The position numbers were made by a program, and so were the translations under genes. The notes under the pieces are model-generated. The model did no database searches. It was not told the origin of the DNA and worked only from the letters and a program-made list of their open reading frames with translations. 64,000 nucleotides of DNA from Halovenus marina (GTDB taxonomy: Archaea; Halobacteriota; Halobacteria; Halobacteriales; Haloarculaceae). Positions 33,291 to 42,220 of the stretch are shown in pieces; positions within the stretch are counted from its first letter, which is position 1, and every line of letters begins with the position of its first letter. The DNA is taken from assembly GCF_051414115.1 (NCBI RefSeq), contig NZ_JBLKNZ010000001.1:2666001-2730000 (forward strand), in the 5' to 3' direction.

Positions 33291-33965
33291 ATGATCGAAT
33301 CGGGAGCAGACGTACCGGGAGTGGACGTATTGCTTTCCGTTCACATCCTCTTCGGCGTGGTCGCACTGCTCGCCGGAGTTGGCGCGATCACGACGAAAAA
33401 AGGCGGCTATCGACACAATACCGCCGGGAAGGCCTACGCCCTGTCGATGGGTGCGGTCGTCCTCACGGCGGTTCCGCTCGCAGTCTGGACCGAGGACTGG
33501 TTTCTGTTCGCCATCGCCGTGTTCAGCGGGTATCTGGTCTTCGGCGGCTACCGGATCATCTGGCGGCGACGGGCGGGGCTGACGGAAGCCACGCCACTCG
33601 ACTATCTCGGACACGGGACGATGATCGTCGCTGGCGCGGCGATGGTCGGCGTGGGCGCGTGGCAGACCGTCACCGGGTCCCCAGGACTCGCACCCGCACT
33701 CGCGGTGTTCGGCGCGATCGGAGCGGGCTTTGCCGTCGGGATGTTGCGGCGGTTGCAGGTGCCGCCTGCCGAGCAATCCCCGTGGGTTCAGGCCCACATC
33801 GGGTTCATGGGTGGTGCGTACATCGCCACGGTGACCGCGACGGTGACGGTCAATCTCACGATTGTGCCGCCGCTGGTTCGCTGGCTCGGCCCGACGGCCG
33901 TCGGCGTCCCGCTCATCGTCTACGGGACACAGAAGTACACGCCGCGGTTTACTCCGGGAGGCTAA
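33291..33965 (+). CDS. DUF2306-like membrane protein
   Basis: 224 residues with about seven hydrophobic helices. The first contains VHILFGVVALLAGVGAITTKKGGYRHNTAGKAYALSM, a pattern of histidine in helix 1 and G-G-x-x-H-x-x-x-G-x-x-Y that I associate with DUF2306 proteins. Later helices include PWVQAHIGFMGGAYIATVTA with another histidine. The intramembrane histidines could bind heme or copper, but this is inference. Start at ATG 33291; the two in-frame upstream codons are short. It is convergent with the D-hydroxyacid dehydrogenase gene. Confidence 0.75.
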   Translation: MIESGADVPGVDVLLSVHILFGVVALLAGVGAITTKKGGYRHNTAGKAYALSMGAVVLTAVPLAVWTEDWFLFAIAVFSGYLVFGGYRIIWRRRAGLTEATPLDYLGHGTMIVAGAAMVGVGAWQTVTGSPGLAPALAVFGAIGAGFAVGMLRRLQVPPAEQSPWVQAHIGFMGGAYIATVTATVTVNLTIVPPLVRWLGPTAVGVPLIVYGTQKYTPRFTPGG

Positions 33966-34007
33966 GGTGGCGTTCGCGCTGCTATCGATGCTGCTGGGTC
34001 CGCACTG

Positions 34008-34949
34008 TCACACGACTCGATTGACCAGGTCCGCCTCGCCGGTTCTGAGCTTCTCGACGTTCCGGACGAGGATGTCGGCGCTGCGCTCGAAGTAGTTGGG
34101 CGTGTTGCCAGCGTTGTGTGGCGTGATCACGACGTCGTCCATCTGCCAGAGCGGGGAGTCCTGTGGCAGCGGTTCGGGGTCGGTCACGTCGAGCACTGCG
34201 CCGCGGAGTTCGTTCGACTGAAGCGTCGAGATGAGCGCGTCGGTGTCGACGACCGGGCCGCGGGCGACGTTGACGAGCGTGGCGTCGGTGCGCATCGTCG
34301 TGAGCACGTCGTCGTCGATCAGCCCGCGAGTTGCGTCGGACAGCGGGCAGGCCAAGACGACGTGGTCGGCATCGGCGACCGCCTCGTGGATCTCTTCGAA
34401 GCCGTAGATTTCGTCGGCGGGGCCGCCCTTATCGGGGGTGTATCTGACGCCAACAGTCTCCACGCCGAAGGCGTCCAGTCGGTCGACGACCGCTTCACCG
34501 ATTGCGCCGAGACCGACGACGGCAGCGCGCGAGCCGTGGAGTTCCCGCACAGGATAGCTCTGCCAGACCCCGCGCTGGTTCTGTTCGATCACGGTCGGGA
34601 ACTGACGGGCAATCCCGACCAGCCAGCCGACGACGTACTCGGCGATGTTCGGCCCGTGAACGCCCGAAGAGTTCGTCACGGCGACGCCGTGGCGCTCGAA
34701 GGCGTCCAAGTCGAGATGGTCGGTTCCGGCAAACAGGGTGGCAAACAGCTGCAGGTTCGGAGCGTCCTCCAACTGGTCGGCGTCGAAGTCACGTGCGGTG
34801 GCCACCTCGGCGCGTTCGAGCGCCTCGCGCTGTTCGGCGGGCGTTCGTGCGAACGTCACCTCACAATCGGGCAGACGCTCGCGCAGCAGTTCGGCGTACT
34901 CCTCGAAACCCATGCCGTGGATCGTTCCACGAGAGACCAGGATTCGCAT
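34008..34949 (-). CDS. D-2-hydroxyacid dehydrogenase, NAD-binding
   Basis: 313 residues. The cofactor fingerprint is AVVGLGAIGEAVVDRLDAFG. The catalytic triad is the arginine in VNVARGPVVD, the glutamate in VTDPEPLPQDS, and the histidine in TPHNAGNTP. LFATLFAGTDHLD and NSSGVHGPNIAEYVVG are the substrate-domain signatures of this family. Members include glyoxylate, 3-phosphoglycerate and phosphite dehydrogenases; haloarchaeal homologues act on 2-hydroxycarboxylates. The substrate is not determined here. It has a divergent promoter with the PINA gene. Confidence 0.9.
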   Translation of the reverse strand: MRILVSRGTIHGMGFEEYAELLRERLPDCEVTFARTPAEQREALERAEVATARDFDADQLEDAPNLQLFATLFAGTDHLDLDAFERHGVAVTNSSGVHGPNIAEYVVGWLVGIARQFPTVIEQNQRGVWQSYPVRELHGSRAAVVGLGAIGEAVVDRLDAFGVETVGVRYTPDKGGPADEIYGFEEIHEAVADADHVVLACPLSDATRGLIDDDVLTTMRTDATLVNVARGPVVDTDALISTLQSNELRGAVLDVTDPEPLPQDSPLWQMDDVVITPHNAGNTPNYFERSADILVRNVEKLRTGEADLVNRVV

Positions 34950-35037
34950 ATCCGAAGGGTCGGCAAGCGGTCAGATAGGTCTGTCGCCCGAGGCGGAGTA
35001 GCCGGTAACAGCACCGACGCGGGTTGATTTCCTGTCC

Positions 35038-35045
35038 CATATAAG
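35038..35045 (+). promoter_or_regulatory. TATA box for the PINA ATPase gene
   Basis: CATATAAG 22-29 bases before the ATG at 35067, consistent with leaderless transcription. Confidence 0.5.
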
Positions 35046-35066
35046 CGTGGCACGCATACCCTGTGT

Positions 35067-36902
35067 ATGGAAATCGTCCCGGATACGAGCGTCATCATCG
35101 ACGGCCGGGTCTCCGAACGTGCAGGCGACGAATTTGCAGGCGTCACTGTTCTCATTCCGGAGGCGGTCGTGGGCGAACTCGAGGCACAGGCAAACGACGG
35201 CCGCGAAACTGGGTGGGAGGGGCTCGAAGAACTCCAGCGACTCGTCGAACTCGACGAGGGGGGCACACTCACCGTCGAGTACGTTGGCCGCCGCCCCGAC
35301 GCACTCGAAAAGCGCGAGGCGGGCGAAGGCGAAATCGACGCGCTCATCCGCGATGTCGCAGCAGAGCGCGACGCAACACTGGTGACCAGCGATGAGGTGC
35401 AGGCCGAAGTCGCCCGCTCGAAGGGGTTTGCAGTCACCTTCATCGAACCCGAGGTTCGTGACGTCACGGAACTGGCAATCGAGGAGTACTTCGACGAACA
35501 GACGATGAGCGTCCACCTGAAGGTGGGAGTGCGCCCGATGGCAAAGCGAGGGGCTATCGGCGAGATGGCCTATCAGGAGATCGGCGAGGACGTACTGACC
35601 GAGGCCGACGTCCGGGAGTACGCCGCCGACATCGAGGAGGCAGTCAGACACAGCGCCGAGGGCTTCGTCGAACTCGACGAACCCGGGATGACGATCGTCC
35701 AGTTCCGAACCTACCGGATCGCAATCGCCCGACCGCCCTTCAGCGACGGGGTCGAGATCACCGCCGTCCGACCAATCGTCAAGACGGATCTCGACGACTA
35801 CGAACACGCAGACGAGTTGCGCGACCGACTGCGCGAACAGCACCGCGGCGTCCTCATCGCGGGGTCGCCCGGCGCAGGCAAGTCGACGTTCGCACAGGCG
35901 GTCGCGGAGTTTCTCGTGGACGCGGGTCAGGCGGTCAAGACAATGGAAAAGCCACGGGACCTGCAGGTCGGTCCCGAGGTGACACAGTACACCGAACTCG
36001 GCGGCGAGATGGCCAAAACCGCCGACTCGCTGCTGATGGTGCGACCCGATTACACCATCTACGACGAGGTGCGAAAGACTGACGACTTCGAGGTCTTCGC
36101 GGACATGCGTCTGGCTGGCGTCGGGATGATCGGCGTCGTCCACGCGACTCGCGCCATCGACGCCCTCCAGCGACTCATCGGGCGAGTGGAGTTGGGACTC
36201 ATCCCGCAGGTCGTCGACACCGTCGTCTACATCGAGGCTGGCGAGGTAACCAAGGTGTACGACGTGACCACGGAGGTCAAGGTTCCCGAGGGCCTGATGG
36301 AAGACGACCTCGCGCGGCCAGTGATCCTCATTAGAGACTTCGAGACCGGCAAGGCAGAGTACGAGATCTACACCTTCAATCGACAGGTCGTCACCGTTCC
36401 GCTCGACGAAAGCGACGGCGACGATTCGGGCGTCGACCGCATCGCGAAGAAGGAGATCGAGCGAGAGATCCGCTCGGTCGCACACGGCCACGTCGAAGTC
36501 GACATTCGCGGATCGAACACCGCTGTCGTCTGGGTCGAGGAAGGCGACATCTCCTCGGTCATCGGCACGGGCGGGGGACAGATCTCCGACATCGAGGACC
36601 GACTCGGCATCAGCATCGACGTGCGAACGTTCGCCGAACGGCCAGACGACGGACCCGGGAGCGAGAGTCCGACCGCGACGGGCGGCAAGACAGTCACGCC
36701 CGAGGTGACGAGTCAGCACGTCATCCTCCCACTCGGTGGCCACGAGGGCGACACCGTCGAGGTGCAGGCAAACGGCGAGTACCTCTTCACCGCGACGGTC
36801 TCGCGGGGCGGCGAGATTCAGGTCTCGCGTGGCTCCGCCATCGCCGAGGAACTCGAAAAAGCGATCGACCGCGGGAAGGAGATCACGGTCGTTCCATCCT
36901 GA
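35067..36902 (+). CDS. PIN-domain / AAA-type ATPase with KH domain (PINA-like)
   Basis: 611 residues in three parts. Residues 1-140 are a PIN nuclease domain with acidic residues in VPDTSVIIDG, PEAVVGELEAQA, AGEGEIDALI and TLVTSDEVQ. Residues 230-470 are a VirB11/PilT-like ATPase with Walker A AGSPGAGKSTFA, Walker B-like DSLLMVRPDYTIYDEV, and HATRAIDALQRLIGR. Residues 505-565 contain a KH domain (GSNTAVVWVEEGDISSVIGTGGGQISDIE). The C-terminus is a TRAM-like beta domain. Sulfolobus PINA acts in Holliday-junction processing with Hjc and Hjm; transfer of that role to halophiles is inference. All active residues of the PIN and ATPase domains appear present. Confidence 0.9.
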   Translation: MEIVPDTSVIIDGRVSERAGDEFAGVTVLIPEAVVGELEAQANDGRETGWEGLEELQRLVELDEGGTLTVEYVGRRPDALEKREAGEGEIDALIRDVAAERDATLVTSDEVQAEVARSKGFAVTFIEPEVRDVTELAIEEYFDEQTMSVHLKVGVRPMAKRGAIGEMAYQEIGEDVLTEADVREYAADIEEAVRHSAEGFVELDEPGMTIVQFRTYRIAIARPPFSDGVEITAVRPIVKTDLDDYEHADELRDRLREQHRGVLIAGSPGAGKSTFAQAVAEFLVDAGQAVKTMEKPRDLQVGPEVTQYTELGGEMAKTADSLLMVRPDYTIYDEVRKTDDFEVFADMRLAGVGMIGVVHATRAIDALQRLIGRVELGLIPQVVDTVVYIEAGEVTKVYDVTTEVKVPEGLMEDDLARPVILIRDFETGKAEYEIYTFNRQVVTVPLDESDGDDSGVDRIAKKEIEREIRSVAHGHVEVDIRGSNTAVVWVEEGDISSVIGTGGGQISDIEDRLGISIDVRTFAERPDDGPGSESPTATGGKTVTPEVTSQHVILPLGGHEGDTVEVQANGEYLFTATVSRGGEIQVSRGSAIAEELEKAIDRGKEITVVPS

Positions 36903-36941
36903 GGGACGACCATCGCTCAGGGGGAGAAGAGAGAATCGCCG

Positions 36942-37199
36942 CTACGGTGTCGCTTCGGCCTGGGTCGCCTCGTCGGTAATCTCGTAGAGGTTCTGTCGCG
37001 CGTCGGCAAAGTAGACATCCTCCTCGATGACTTCGGCCTCGTCGAGTCGTTCGAGCGCATAGCGGACTGTCCGGGCGGAAAGCATCGATTCCTCGACGAT
37101 CCCCTTCTGTGTCAGCGGGCCGTCGTATTCGAGAACCTTGTAGACGAGCTTCGCGCTCGGAGGGAGGTCTGCGATCCCCTCCTCGTCGGATTCTGTCAT
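36942..37199 (-). CDS. Winged-helix transcriptional regulator (MarR/TrmB-like, 85 aa)
   Basis: 85 residues from the ATG at 37199; the frame extends upstream with unlike sequence. A single winged helix with LPPSAKLVYKVLEYDGPLTQKGIVEESMLSARTVRYALERLDEAEVIEEDVYF, where GPLTQKGIVEE is the helix-turn-helix and SARTVRYALERLDE the recognition helix. No ligand-binding domain, so it probably acts as a simple dimeric repressor or as a small partner. It is divergent from the cupin pair, whose promoter region carries a DtxR-like dyad. Confidence 0.82.
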   Translation of the reverse strand: MTESDEEGIADLPPSAKLVYKVLEYDGPLTQKGIVEESMLSARTVRYALERLDEAEVIEEDVYFADARQNLYEITDEATQAEATP

Positions 37200-37349
37200 C
37201 GGTTTAGTGCAGGGTCGCCGGCTGTATAAAGATTGAGGGAACGTGTTCGATCCGAACGATTGCGACGCCGACACAGTCGACGGAGTCGGCCCCTGAAGAT
37301 ATTCGCCCGAACCCTTTTTGCCGTGCTCCGGTCAGATCCGACCGATGAC

Positions 37350-37365
37350 TTTAGGCAACCCTAAA
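37350..37365. promoter_or_regulatory. DtxR/IdeR-like dyad TTTAGG-CAAC-CCTAAA
   Basis: Perfect six-base arms with a four-base spacer, about 87 bases before the cupin ATG at 37452. TTAGG-type dyads are the known targets of archaeal DtxR-family iron or manganese regulators, so metal-dependent control of the cupin pair is suggested. The winged-helix gene on the other strand is also in range. Confidence 0.55.
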
Positions 37366-37451
37366 AGATGCCAACGGGGCGCAGCGCTCGCACACGTTCC
37401 GGCGGTCGCGTTCGTCGCCGGGTGGTCAGTACGGAACGCGGAGGGGGCAGA

Positions 37452-37835
37452 ATGACTGCGACGGACTTCGACGCGGAGCGGGTCTATAACCAAGAGCGAT
37501 TCTCGGCGGTCGAGGTGTTCCGAAGCGACCGGATGAAAGTCGTCTGCGGGTACTTCGAGCCCGGTCAGTTCATCCCAGTACACGCCCCGGAGAGCGACGT
37601 CGCGGTCTGTGTCCAGTCAGGGACCGGCCGCGTCCGCGACGGCGAAACGACCCGGCGCGTCGAACCCGGCGACGTGGTAGTTGTCGAAGCCGAGACGGAC
37701 CGCGGTGTCAGGGCCGAGGAGGAACGGCTTGAGGCGCTACTCGTCACCGCACCACCGCCGACCGACGCGGAACACGACCCGGTTCGGGAGGGCATCGAGC
37801 GGGGCGAGTTCGACCCGCGGGGTGACGAGTCGTGA
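37452..37835 (+). CDS. Cupin-fold protein 1 (coupled pair)
   Basis: 127 residues from the ATG at 37452, which follows GGAGGGG at Shine-Dalgarno distance; an upstream in-frame ATG (37368) would add a basic, unlike extension. Cupin beta-barrel with YFEPGQFIPVHAPESDVAVCVQSGTGRVRDGE and RRVEPGDVVVVEAE. Metal ligands differ from the standard HxHx(3,4)E motif, with only one histidine in the first motif (HAPESD). The second cupin follows with stop-start overlap, so they may form a hetero-oligomer or act on the same ligand. Ligand unknown. Confidence 0.8.
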   Translation: MTATDFDAERVYNQERFSAVEVFRSDRMKVVCGYFEPGQFIPVHAPESDVAVCVQSGTGRVRDGETTRRVEPGDVVVVEAETDRGVRAEEERLEALLVTAPPPTDAEHDPVREGIERGEFDPRGDES

Positions 37836-38137
37836 CGACGATTCGGACGCTGACAGCCCTGGAGGACGAACCGCACGCGAACGTCTTCCCCGGGTCAGAG
37901 CCAAAGACGATCCGGCTCTCACTCGACGCGGGCGAACAGATCCCGGCACACACCCACCCCGACCGCGATATCGTCCTCTATCTCGTCGACGGCGCGGTCG
38001 AACTGCAACTTGGCGACGAGACACACGACCTGACGGCTGGGGATATCGCCCGCTTCGAGGGCGAACAAGATATCTCCCCGCACGCTGTCGAGGACAGCAC
38101 CGCGCTGATCGTCCTCGCACAGCGAGTGGCCGAGTGA
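37832..38137 (+). CDS. Cupin-fold protein 2 (coupled pair)
   Basis: 101 residues starting at GTG 37832, overlapping the first cupin's stop (GTGA), so it is translationally coupled. The first cupin motif is well formed: PAHTHPDRDIVLYLVDGAVELQLGDE, with H-x-H and a later acidic residue. The second is HDLTAGDIARFEGEQDISPHAVEDS with a histidine. That gives a plausible mononuclear metal site. Both cupins share the barrel but little sequence identity. With the dyad upstream, metal- or oxidative-stress-linked expression is a reasonable guess. Confidence 0.82.
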   Translation: MTTIRTLTALEDEPHANVFPGSEPKTIRLSLDAGEQIPAHTHPDRDIVLYLVDGAVELQLGDETHDLTAGDIARFEGEQDISPHAVEDSTALIVLAQRVAE

Positions 38138-38145
38138 CCTGACTG

Positions 38146-39798
38146 TCACTCGGGGTGGTCGACCGATTCGAGACGTTCCGTGACCGTCTGTGCTTCGCGG
38201 TCGATGTAGTCGGTGTCGATTCCGGCCCGCGTCGCGGCCGCTCGGGCGGTGTCAAACGCCGCAAGCGCACGTTCGAGTTCCTCACGTGCGCTCGATTCGT
38301 CGCCGTCCGCACGGTGCTCGTCAGCAGCCTCGACTGCCGCCGTCGCCTCGCCGTACGCGTCCATGATCCGTTCACAGCCACGCAGCCACGCCGTCATCTG
38401 TCGTGGGTCCGGGTCGGTCCCGCCGTCGAGCGCGTTCGCCGCGACGAGGGCCGCTTCGAGCAGTTCGAGTACGCCCGTGTGGTCTCCCTCCTCCAGTTTG
38501 GCTTCACCGACGGTGACTCGGTCAGTTACCGTCGTCCACGCCTGGATCCGCTCACGGAGCGTCGACGCGATCTCGGCGGCCTCGTCCGCAGCGACGTCGT
38601 GCTCGGCAGTTCCCCCAGCGCCATCCTGTTCGGCAGTTCCCCCAGCGACATCGTGTTCGGATGATTCAAGCGCTGCCCGTGCGCCACGAATCGCCGCTTG
38701 TGCGCACTCGACGGCCGTGAAGGCTTCGCCGTCGAGAATCGACTCGGCGTCGGCCAGTCGCTGGGCCGCCGTCTCACGCCGCGTGGTTTCGGCGTCAGCG
38801 AGGATGGCGACGCGCTTGCGGTCGAACAGCGGGTGCTGTCGGTCGGTGACGGCCTCACCAGCCTCGTCCAGCGCCTGGAGCGCACTCGCGACGGCACCGG
38901 CATCGGCCGCACCCGCCGCCGTCGCCAGCCCGTCGGTCACCTCGACCCAGGCGATGATCTCGTCGTCGGATTCGGTTCGTTCGTGGTCAGTCGCAGCAGC
39001 GACGGACCGCGCAGTCGCAGACGCCTGCTGTGCGGCGGTGAAGGCGGCCGTGGCCGCCCCGAACTCGTCGGCATCGAGATGGGATTTGCCCGCCTCGACT
39101 GCCTCCGCTCCCTGCTCATCTAACCCCGTAAGTATCGCTGCGACCGGTTCCGTTCCGCGTCCGGAGTCGTCGAGTTCGACATCGTTGGGTTCAGCGTCGG
39201 TTCGTTCTGCGTCGTCCGGAATCGCATCCTCGGCCCGAACAGCCTCGTCGATTGCACTTTCGATTTCGCCGTACCGCGTCCGTGCCCTGTCGTACTCGCC
39301 CGCGCCGACGTGTTCGGCGGCGGCTTCACAGGCCTCAACTGCCGTCTCGTACTGTTCGCGCGCACTCTGCTGCTGGGATTCGAGCAGCGTCCGCGTCGGA
39401 AAGGAGAGAACGCCGCCGCCGACCGAGACGATTGCGAGTCCGATGGACCAGATCCCGACCACGAGACGGCCGTGAATGACGCTCGTCGTGGTGACGACGA
39501 GACCGCTGGCGAACAGGTACAGGCCGTACAGGAGCAACGCGGTGCCGACCGCGCCGGTCGTCTCGGTCACGACAGAATCAGGATCCTGTCGCGTGTCGTA
39601 GGCGGCCACTGCGACCAGGAGTGCCGCGCCGACGGCGTTGAGCGCGACTGGACGGACGATGCCAGTATCGCGAACGAGGGCGAGAACGAACAGAAGTGCC
39701 GAGGCGAACACCGCGAGCAGGCCGACGAGAAACAGCCACGGAGTCACTCGTCCCCGTGGTGTTCGCTCGGTCGCTCCCGGAGGGTCGTCGTCGGACAT
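38146..39798 (-). CDS. Membrane-anchored alanine/glutamate-rich helical protein
   Basis: 550 residues, no recognised family. Residues 1-20 are polar. Residues 20-135 contain four membrane helices (WLFLVGLLAVFASALLFVLAL and others). Residues 150-550 are strongly alpha-helical, rich in Ala, Glu and Asp, with repeated AEAG and A-x3-A patterns (EQYETAVEACEAAAEHVGAGEYDRARTRYGEIE) that resemble TPR- or spectrin-like helical arrays. A short degenerate duplication is seen in GGTAEQDGAGGTAEHD. The start is the ATG at 39798. It faces the EMC6-like gene across a divergent promoter. It may be a scaffold or a sensor stalk; function unknown. Confidence 0.7.
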   Translation of the reverse strand: MSDDDPPGATERTPRGRVTPWLFLVGLLAVFASALLFVLALVRDTGIVRPVALNAVGAALLVAVAAYDTRQDPDSVVTETTGAVGTALLLYGLYLFASGLVVTTTSVIHGRLVVGIWSIGLAIVSVGGGVLSFPTRTLLESQQQSAREQYETAVEACEAAAEHVGAGEYDRARTRYGEIESAIDEAVRAEDAIPDDAERTDAEPNDVELDDSGRGTEPVAAILTGLDEQGAEAVEAGKSHLDADEFGAATAAFTAAQQASATARSVAAATDHERTESDDEIIAWVEVTDGLATAAGAADAGAVASALQALDEAGEAVTDRQHPLFDRKRVAILADAETTRRETAAQRLADAESILDGEAFTAVECAQAAIRGARAALESSEHDVAGGTAEQDGAGGTAEHDVAADEAAEIASTLRERIQAWTTVTDRVTVGEAKLEEGDHTGVLELLEAALVAANALDGGTDPDPRQMTAWLRGCERIMDAYGEATAAVEAADEHRADGDESSAREELERALAAFDTARAAATRAGIDTDYIDREAQTVTERLESVDHPE

Positions 39799-39944
39799 AG
39801 TGGATGCAACGCATCCGGGCGAATAAATCGAAGGGTTCGCCAGCAAACAGGAGACGACGGCCGCGACGGGATAGCGAGACAGGTAGATCCGACACAGACC
39901 CGGAGAACAACGCCCTTTTTAGCCCGGCTAGCGGATCCAGACAC

Positions 39945-40316
39945 ATGGCTACCGAGACGGAAACCGGCGCTGCCGAGACGGAGGCCGGGAACGGCGCTGT
40001 TGAGACGAGCGACAGCGCCGCCGAACCCGGTGGCGGAATCTCCGATTTCATGCGGTCGATCATCGTCACCACGACCGCGACGCTCGCTGGCGTCGTGGCA
40101 GGCGTGCTCTCGACCGTTCTCGCCGCAGGGCCGAACGACAACGTCGCGCTTGGGGTGCTCGGCGTGACGATTCTCGTCCAGTTCCCCCTCTACTATCTCG
40201 TCGGCATCGACGTGCGAGACTTCGGAACGAAGGACAAACTGTACGTCGCCTTTATGACGTTCTCGTTGTGGTTTGTCACCTGGTCGATTCTGATGACCGC
40301 GGGTTCACTCCAGTAA
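39945..40316 (+). CDS. EMC6-like membrane protein
   Basis: 123 residues. An acidic, unstructured N-terminus of about 33 residues (rich in Glu, Thr, Gly) precedes three membrane helices: SIIVTTTATLAGVVAGVLSTVLA, ALGVLGVTILVQFPLYYLVGI, and LYVAFMTFSLWFVTWSILM. This is the plan of archaeal EMC6-like proteins, relatives of the eukaryotic ER membrane complex subunit. The start is the ATG at 39945; the upstream 47 codons of the frame are not protein-like. One base separates its stop from the ABCE1 start, a pairing seen in many archaea. Confidence 0.85.
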   Translation: MATETETGAAETEAGNGAVETSDSAAEPGGGISDFMRSIIVTTTATLAGVVAGVLSTVLAAGPNDNVALGVLGVTILVQFPLYYLVGIDVRDFGTKDKLYVAFMTFSLWFVTWSILMTAGSLQ

Positions 40317-40317
40317 C

Positions 40318-42147
40318 ATGGCCGAAGACAGCATCGCCGTCGTCGACCTGGAGAAGTGCCAACCGGACAGGTGCAACTACGAGTGTGCGAACTTCTGTCC
40401 GCCGAACCGAACCGGCAAGGAGTGCATCATCACCCGCGAGGAGCGCTACGACGAGGGCGACGTCTACAGCGGGTCCGACGACCAGGTCTGGATCTCCGAG
40501 GAGATCTGTCTCGGCGCGTCGTGTGGCATCTGCGTCGAGAAGTGTCCCTTCGACGCGATCCAGATCCTCAATCTCCCGCAGGAACTCGACGAGGACCCCG
40601 TGCATCGCTACGGCGACAACGCCTTCGCCCTCTATGGGCTTCCTGCGCCCGAGGAAGGCCGCGTCACGGGCATTCTCGGTCCCAACGGGATCGGAAAGAC
40701 GACCGCGGTCCGCATCCTCGCCGACGAACTCTCGCCGAATCTCGGACAGGTCGATACGGACCCCGACTGGGACGCAATTCTCGACGCCTACCGCGGGACG
40801 GCCCTGCAGGAGTACCTCGAAGCGATGCGCGAGGGGTCGGTGACGGTCGCCCGGAAGCCACAGTACGTGGACAAGATCCCAGACCAGTTCGACGGGGCGA
40901 CCCACGAGTTGCTCGACCGAACTGACGAGCGCGACGCGCTCGACTCGCTGGTCGACCGCCTGGGGATCGAACCGGTCCTCGACCAGCCAATCGATACGCT
41001 CTCGGGCGGTGAACTCCAGCGCGTCGCCATCGCTGCGGCGCTCGCCCGCGACGCGGACTTTTACTTTCTGGACGAGATCACCCCGTATCTGGACATCAGC
41101 CAGCGGATGACCGTCGCACGACTCATCCGCGAACTCGCAGCGGACGGGGACCGCTCGATGCTCGTCGTCGAGCACGACCTGGCGATTCTGGATCTGCTCG
41201 CCGACGCCATCCACGTCGGATACGGCGAACCCGGCGCGTTCGGGATCATCACGCCCCCCAAGTCGGTCAAGGCTGGCATCAACGAGTACCTCTCGGGCTA
41301 TCTCGAAACCGAGAACGTCCGCATCCGCGAGACTGAAATCGAGTTCGAGGAACACGCCCCGCGCAACACGGCGACGGGCGAAGTGGTCATCGAGTACCCC
41401 AAACTCGAGAAGGACTACGGCGAGGGCGAGTTCTCGCTGTCAGTCGAGGCCGGAACGATCCGCGAAAACGAGGTGCTCGGCGTCGTCGGTCCCAACGGGA
41501 TCGGAAAGTCGACGTTCGCGAAGATGCTCGCCGGACGGCTGGACCCCGACGAGGGCAGCGTCGCCAGCACGCTCGACATCGCCTACAAGCCCCAGTACAT
41601 CGAAATCGACCAGCCGATGCGCGTCGACGCCTTCCTCTCGTCGATCACGAGCGACGTGGGATCGTCCTACTGGAACACGGAGATCGCACAGCCACTCCAG
41701 ATCGAGAGCGTGATGGAGCGAGACCTGACGGATCTGTCGGGCGGGGAGCGCCAGCGCGTCGCCATCGCGGCCTGTCTCTCCGAGGACGCCGACCTGTACC
41801 TGCTCGACGAGCCCTCGGCACATCTGGACGTGGAACAGCGCGTGCTCGCCACCTCCGCGATCCGTCGGTACGCTGAGAACCACGACGCGACGGCGATGGT
41901 CATCGACCACGACATATACATGATCGATCTGCTCTCGGACCGGTTGCTGGTGTTCGACGGCGAACCCGCAGTCCGTGGGCATGCAGCGCCACCGCAGGGG
42001 ATGCGCGAGGGGATGAACGACTTCCTCTCGAATCTCGACATCACCTTCCGCCGGGACGAGCGCACCTCCCGACCGCGCATCAACAAGCCCGACAGTCAAC
42101 TCGACCGCGAACAGAAACGCGAAGGCGAGTACTACTACGCCCCGTAA
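40318..42147 (+). CDS. rli1: ABCE1 / Rli1 ribosome recycling ATPase
   Basis: Splits ribosomes after termination. 609 residues. The N-terminal iron-sulfur domain has two ferredoxin-like cluster motifs, C-Q-P-D-R-C-N-Y-E-C with a later CP, and CLGASCGICVEKCPF. Two ABC ATPase domains follow: Walker A GPNGIGKTT (about residue 120) and GPNGIGKST (about 390), signature loops LSGGELQRV and LSGGERQRV, and Walker B motifs FYFLDEITPYLD and LYLLDEPSAHLD. The hinge ends with REQKREGEYYYAP. It is complete and starts one base after the EMC6-like gene. Confidence 0.97.
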   Translation: MAEDSIAVVDLEKCQPDRCNYECANFCPPNRTGKECIITREERYDEGDVYSGSDDQVWISEEICLGASCGICVEKCPFDAIQILNLPQELDEDPVHRYGDNAFALYGLPAPEEGRVTGILGPNGIGKTTAVRILADELSPNLGQVDTDPDWDAILDAYRGTALQEYLEAMREGSVTVARKPQYVDKIPDQFDGATHELLDRTDERDALDSLVDRLGIEPVLDQPIDTLSGGELQRVAIAAALARDADFYFLDEITPYLDISQRMTVARLIRELAADGDRSMLVVEHDLAILDLLADAIHVGYGEPGAFGIITPPKSVKAGINEYLSGYLETENVRIRETEIEFEEHAPRNTATGEVVIEYPKLEKDYGEGEFSLSVEAGTIRENEVLGVVGPNGIGKSTFAKMLAGRLDPDEGSVASTLDIAYKPQYIEIDQPMRVDAFLSSITSDVGSSYWNTEIAQPLQIESVMERDLTDLSGGERQRVAIAACLSEDADLYLLDEPSAHLDVEQRVLATSAIRRYAENHDATAMVIDHDIYMIDLLSDRLLVFDGEPAVRGHAAPPQGMREGMNDFLSNLDITFRRDERTSRPRINKPDSQLDREQKREGEYYYAP

Positions 42148-42220
42148 CGCGGCGGCGTCAGTTTTTTCGGTCGTTGACTGGAACCCCGTCTTCTTTCACT
42201 GCTGGGGACGATGATCGCGT

